From assembly GCA_900549085.1 (NCBI GenBank), contig URMO01000060.1, positions 1 through 13,063 on the forward strand: DNA of 13,063 nucleotides, read 5' to 3'. The notes beneath the pieces are model-generated. The model made no database searches. It worked only from the letters and a program-made list of their open reading frames with translations, and was not told the DNA's origin. Each line of letters starts with the position of its first letter. Positions within the stretch are counted from its first letter, which is position 1. This document shows, piece by piece, positions 12,598 through 13,063 of the stretch. Made by a program: the position numbers and the translations under genes. Source of the DNA: an uncultured Collinsella sp. GTDB taxonomy: Bacteria; Actinomycetota; Coriobacteriia; Coriobacteriales; Coriobacteriaceae.

Positions 12598-13063
12598 TCA
12601 AATTTCCCTTCCGAAGGTGTGTACGATCTGAGTCCGATGATTTTCGGAAGCCAGCGGGCGCTCGCCCTTAAAGCTTCTTAGAAAGCGTACTTTGAAGACC
12701 AGTGGTTTCTAAACTGGTAGTAACCACGTGACGTGTTGTTGTCACTATATCACCCCAGAAGAGGTCGCTTTCGTTGATTCATACGGTAAAACGTTTTTGC
12801 ACCGCTCACGGTGATAAATCGACCGTTTACCGGTCGTTAACACTTCTACCTGCGGTTTTGAAACCGTTCCGAAATGCTTTGGCAAAAGATCGGATCTTTT
12901 CCTGTGTCTAAACAACGCAGGGCGGCTAAAAATAGCGTGTAGAAAAATTGCAGGTCATTGTGAAGATATGTGAATTGGTCTTTTTGACTTAATACCAGTT
13001 AGAACCAGTTTTGAGATTATCGGTGAACGGTAGTTTTCGACCGTTCACCGGTTACTTGCAATC
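12598..13063. promoter_or_regulatory. Gene-free upstream region rich in palindromes
   Basis: No reading frame or RNA gene is recognisable in these 466 bases. Besides the PTS promoter, several perfect inverted repeats are crowded together. CACCG-N4-CGGTG is at 12800-12813, CGGTTT-TG-AAACCG at 12853-12866 and AAAAGATC-G-GATCTTTT at 12884-12900. CGGTGAACGGT with ACCGTTCACCG is at 13021-13031 and 13040-13050. CGACCGTTYACCGGT occurs at 12820-12834 and at 13038-13052, each preceded by an opposite-strand relative (ACGGTAAAACG at 12783; the 13021 arm). Two direct ACCAGTT copies lie ten bases apart at 12994 and 13004. These look like binding sites for one or more regulators, possibly serving a gene beyond the window. 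Confidence 0.5.
12713..12752 (-). promoter_or_regulatory. PTS operon promoter (extended -10) with NagR/DasR-like operator
   Basis: On the minus strand TGATATAGT (plus 12744-12752) is an extended -10; no good -35 is present, which such promoters tolerate. About 20 bases downstream, CTGGTAGTAACCA (12714-12726) repeats the agaS operator exactly for 13 bases, so a bound repressor would block initiation or early elongation. A further ACCAGT (12698-12703) faces ACTGGT (12713-12718) as an overlapping inverted pair. The 5' leader to the IIA start is about 140 bases. Confidence 0.7.

Noticed and set aside
12680..12697. Catabolite-repression (cre)-like sequence around GAAAGCGTACTTTG in the PTS leader
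   Set aside because: Only the outer bases are symmetric, and a CcpA-type regulator in this organism cannot be assumed.

Overview
The window looks like the end of a draft contig from a Coriobacteriia gut actinobacterium, most likely Collinsella. This is inferred from high GC, SD-led genes, a mannose-family PTS joined to amino-sugar genes, and a palindromic repeat built on GGGGACGTTC and GGGGACAGTC cores; no marker gene fixes the taxon. The first 77 bases are not genomic: they are a T-run plus an Illumina P7/index adapter, so real DNA begins at base 78.

Layout. 78-1395: a truncated DeoR-type regulator (-) faces a divergent galactose mutarotase, galM (+). 1461-1644: a nested palindromic repeat. 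1618-2112 (-): an orphan mannose-type PTS IIB whose phosphorylatable His is Tyr and whose last eight residues come from the repeat. 2270-2345: tRNA-Thr(CGT) with promoter and terminator. 2542-5089 (-): a probable lacX-like mutarotase / tagatose-6-phosphate kinase / YhcH-family operon, with a 44-codon remnant of a second nagA between the last two. 5246-5830 (+): a flavodoxin-family gene. 5906-9205 (-): nagA, agaS and a GntR/HutC regulator. 9391-12597 (-): a PTS operon IIA-yajC-IIB-IIC-IID. 12598-13063: a gene-free upstream region rich in palindromes.

The genes fit uptake and breakdown of N-acetylgalactosamine, or a related amino sugar from mucin or glycosaminoglycan. The PTS imports and phosphorylates the sugar, NagA/AgaA deacetylates it, AgaS deaminates and isomerises it to tagatose-6-P, and LacC makes tagatose-1,6-bisphosphate. 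The aldolase is not in the window. A 13-nt identical sequence containing TGGTAGTAACCA lies in the agaS promoter and just downstream of an extended -10 in front of the PTS operon. It has the TGGT-N4-ACCA form of NagR/DasR sites and is the likely operator of the GntR regulator. The main oddities are the inactive-looking IIB, the nagA fragment, the large loop insertion in IID, yajC inside the PTS operon and the palindrome-rich upstream DNA. I see a recognisable catabolic system with unusual parts, not a wholly new one.
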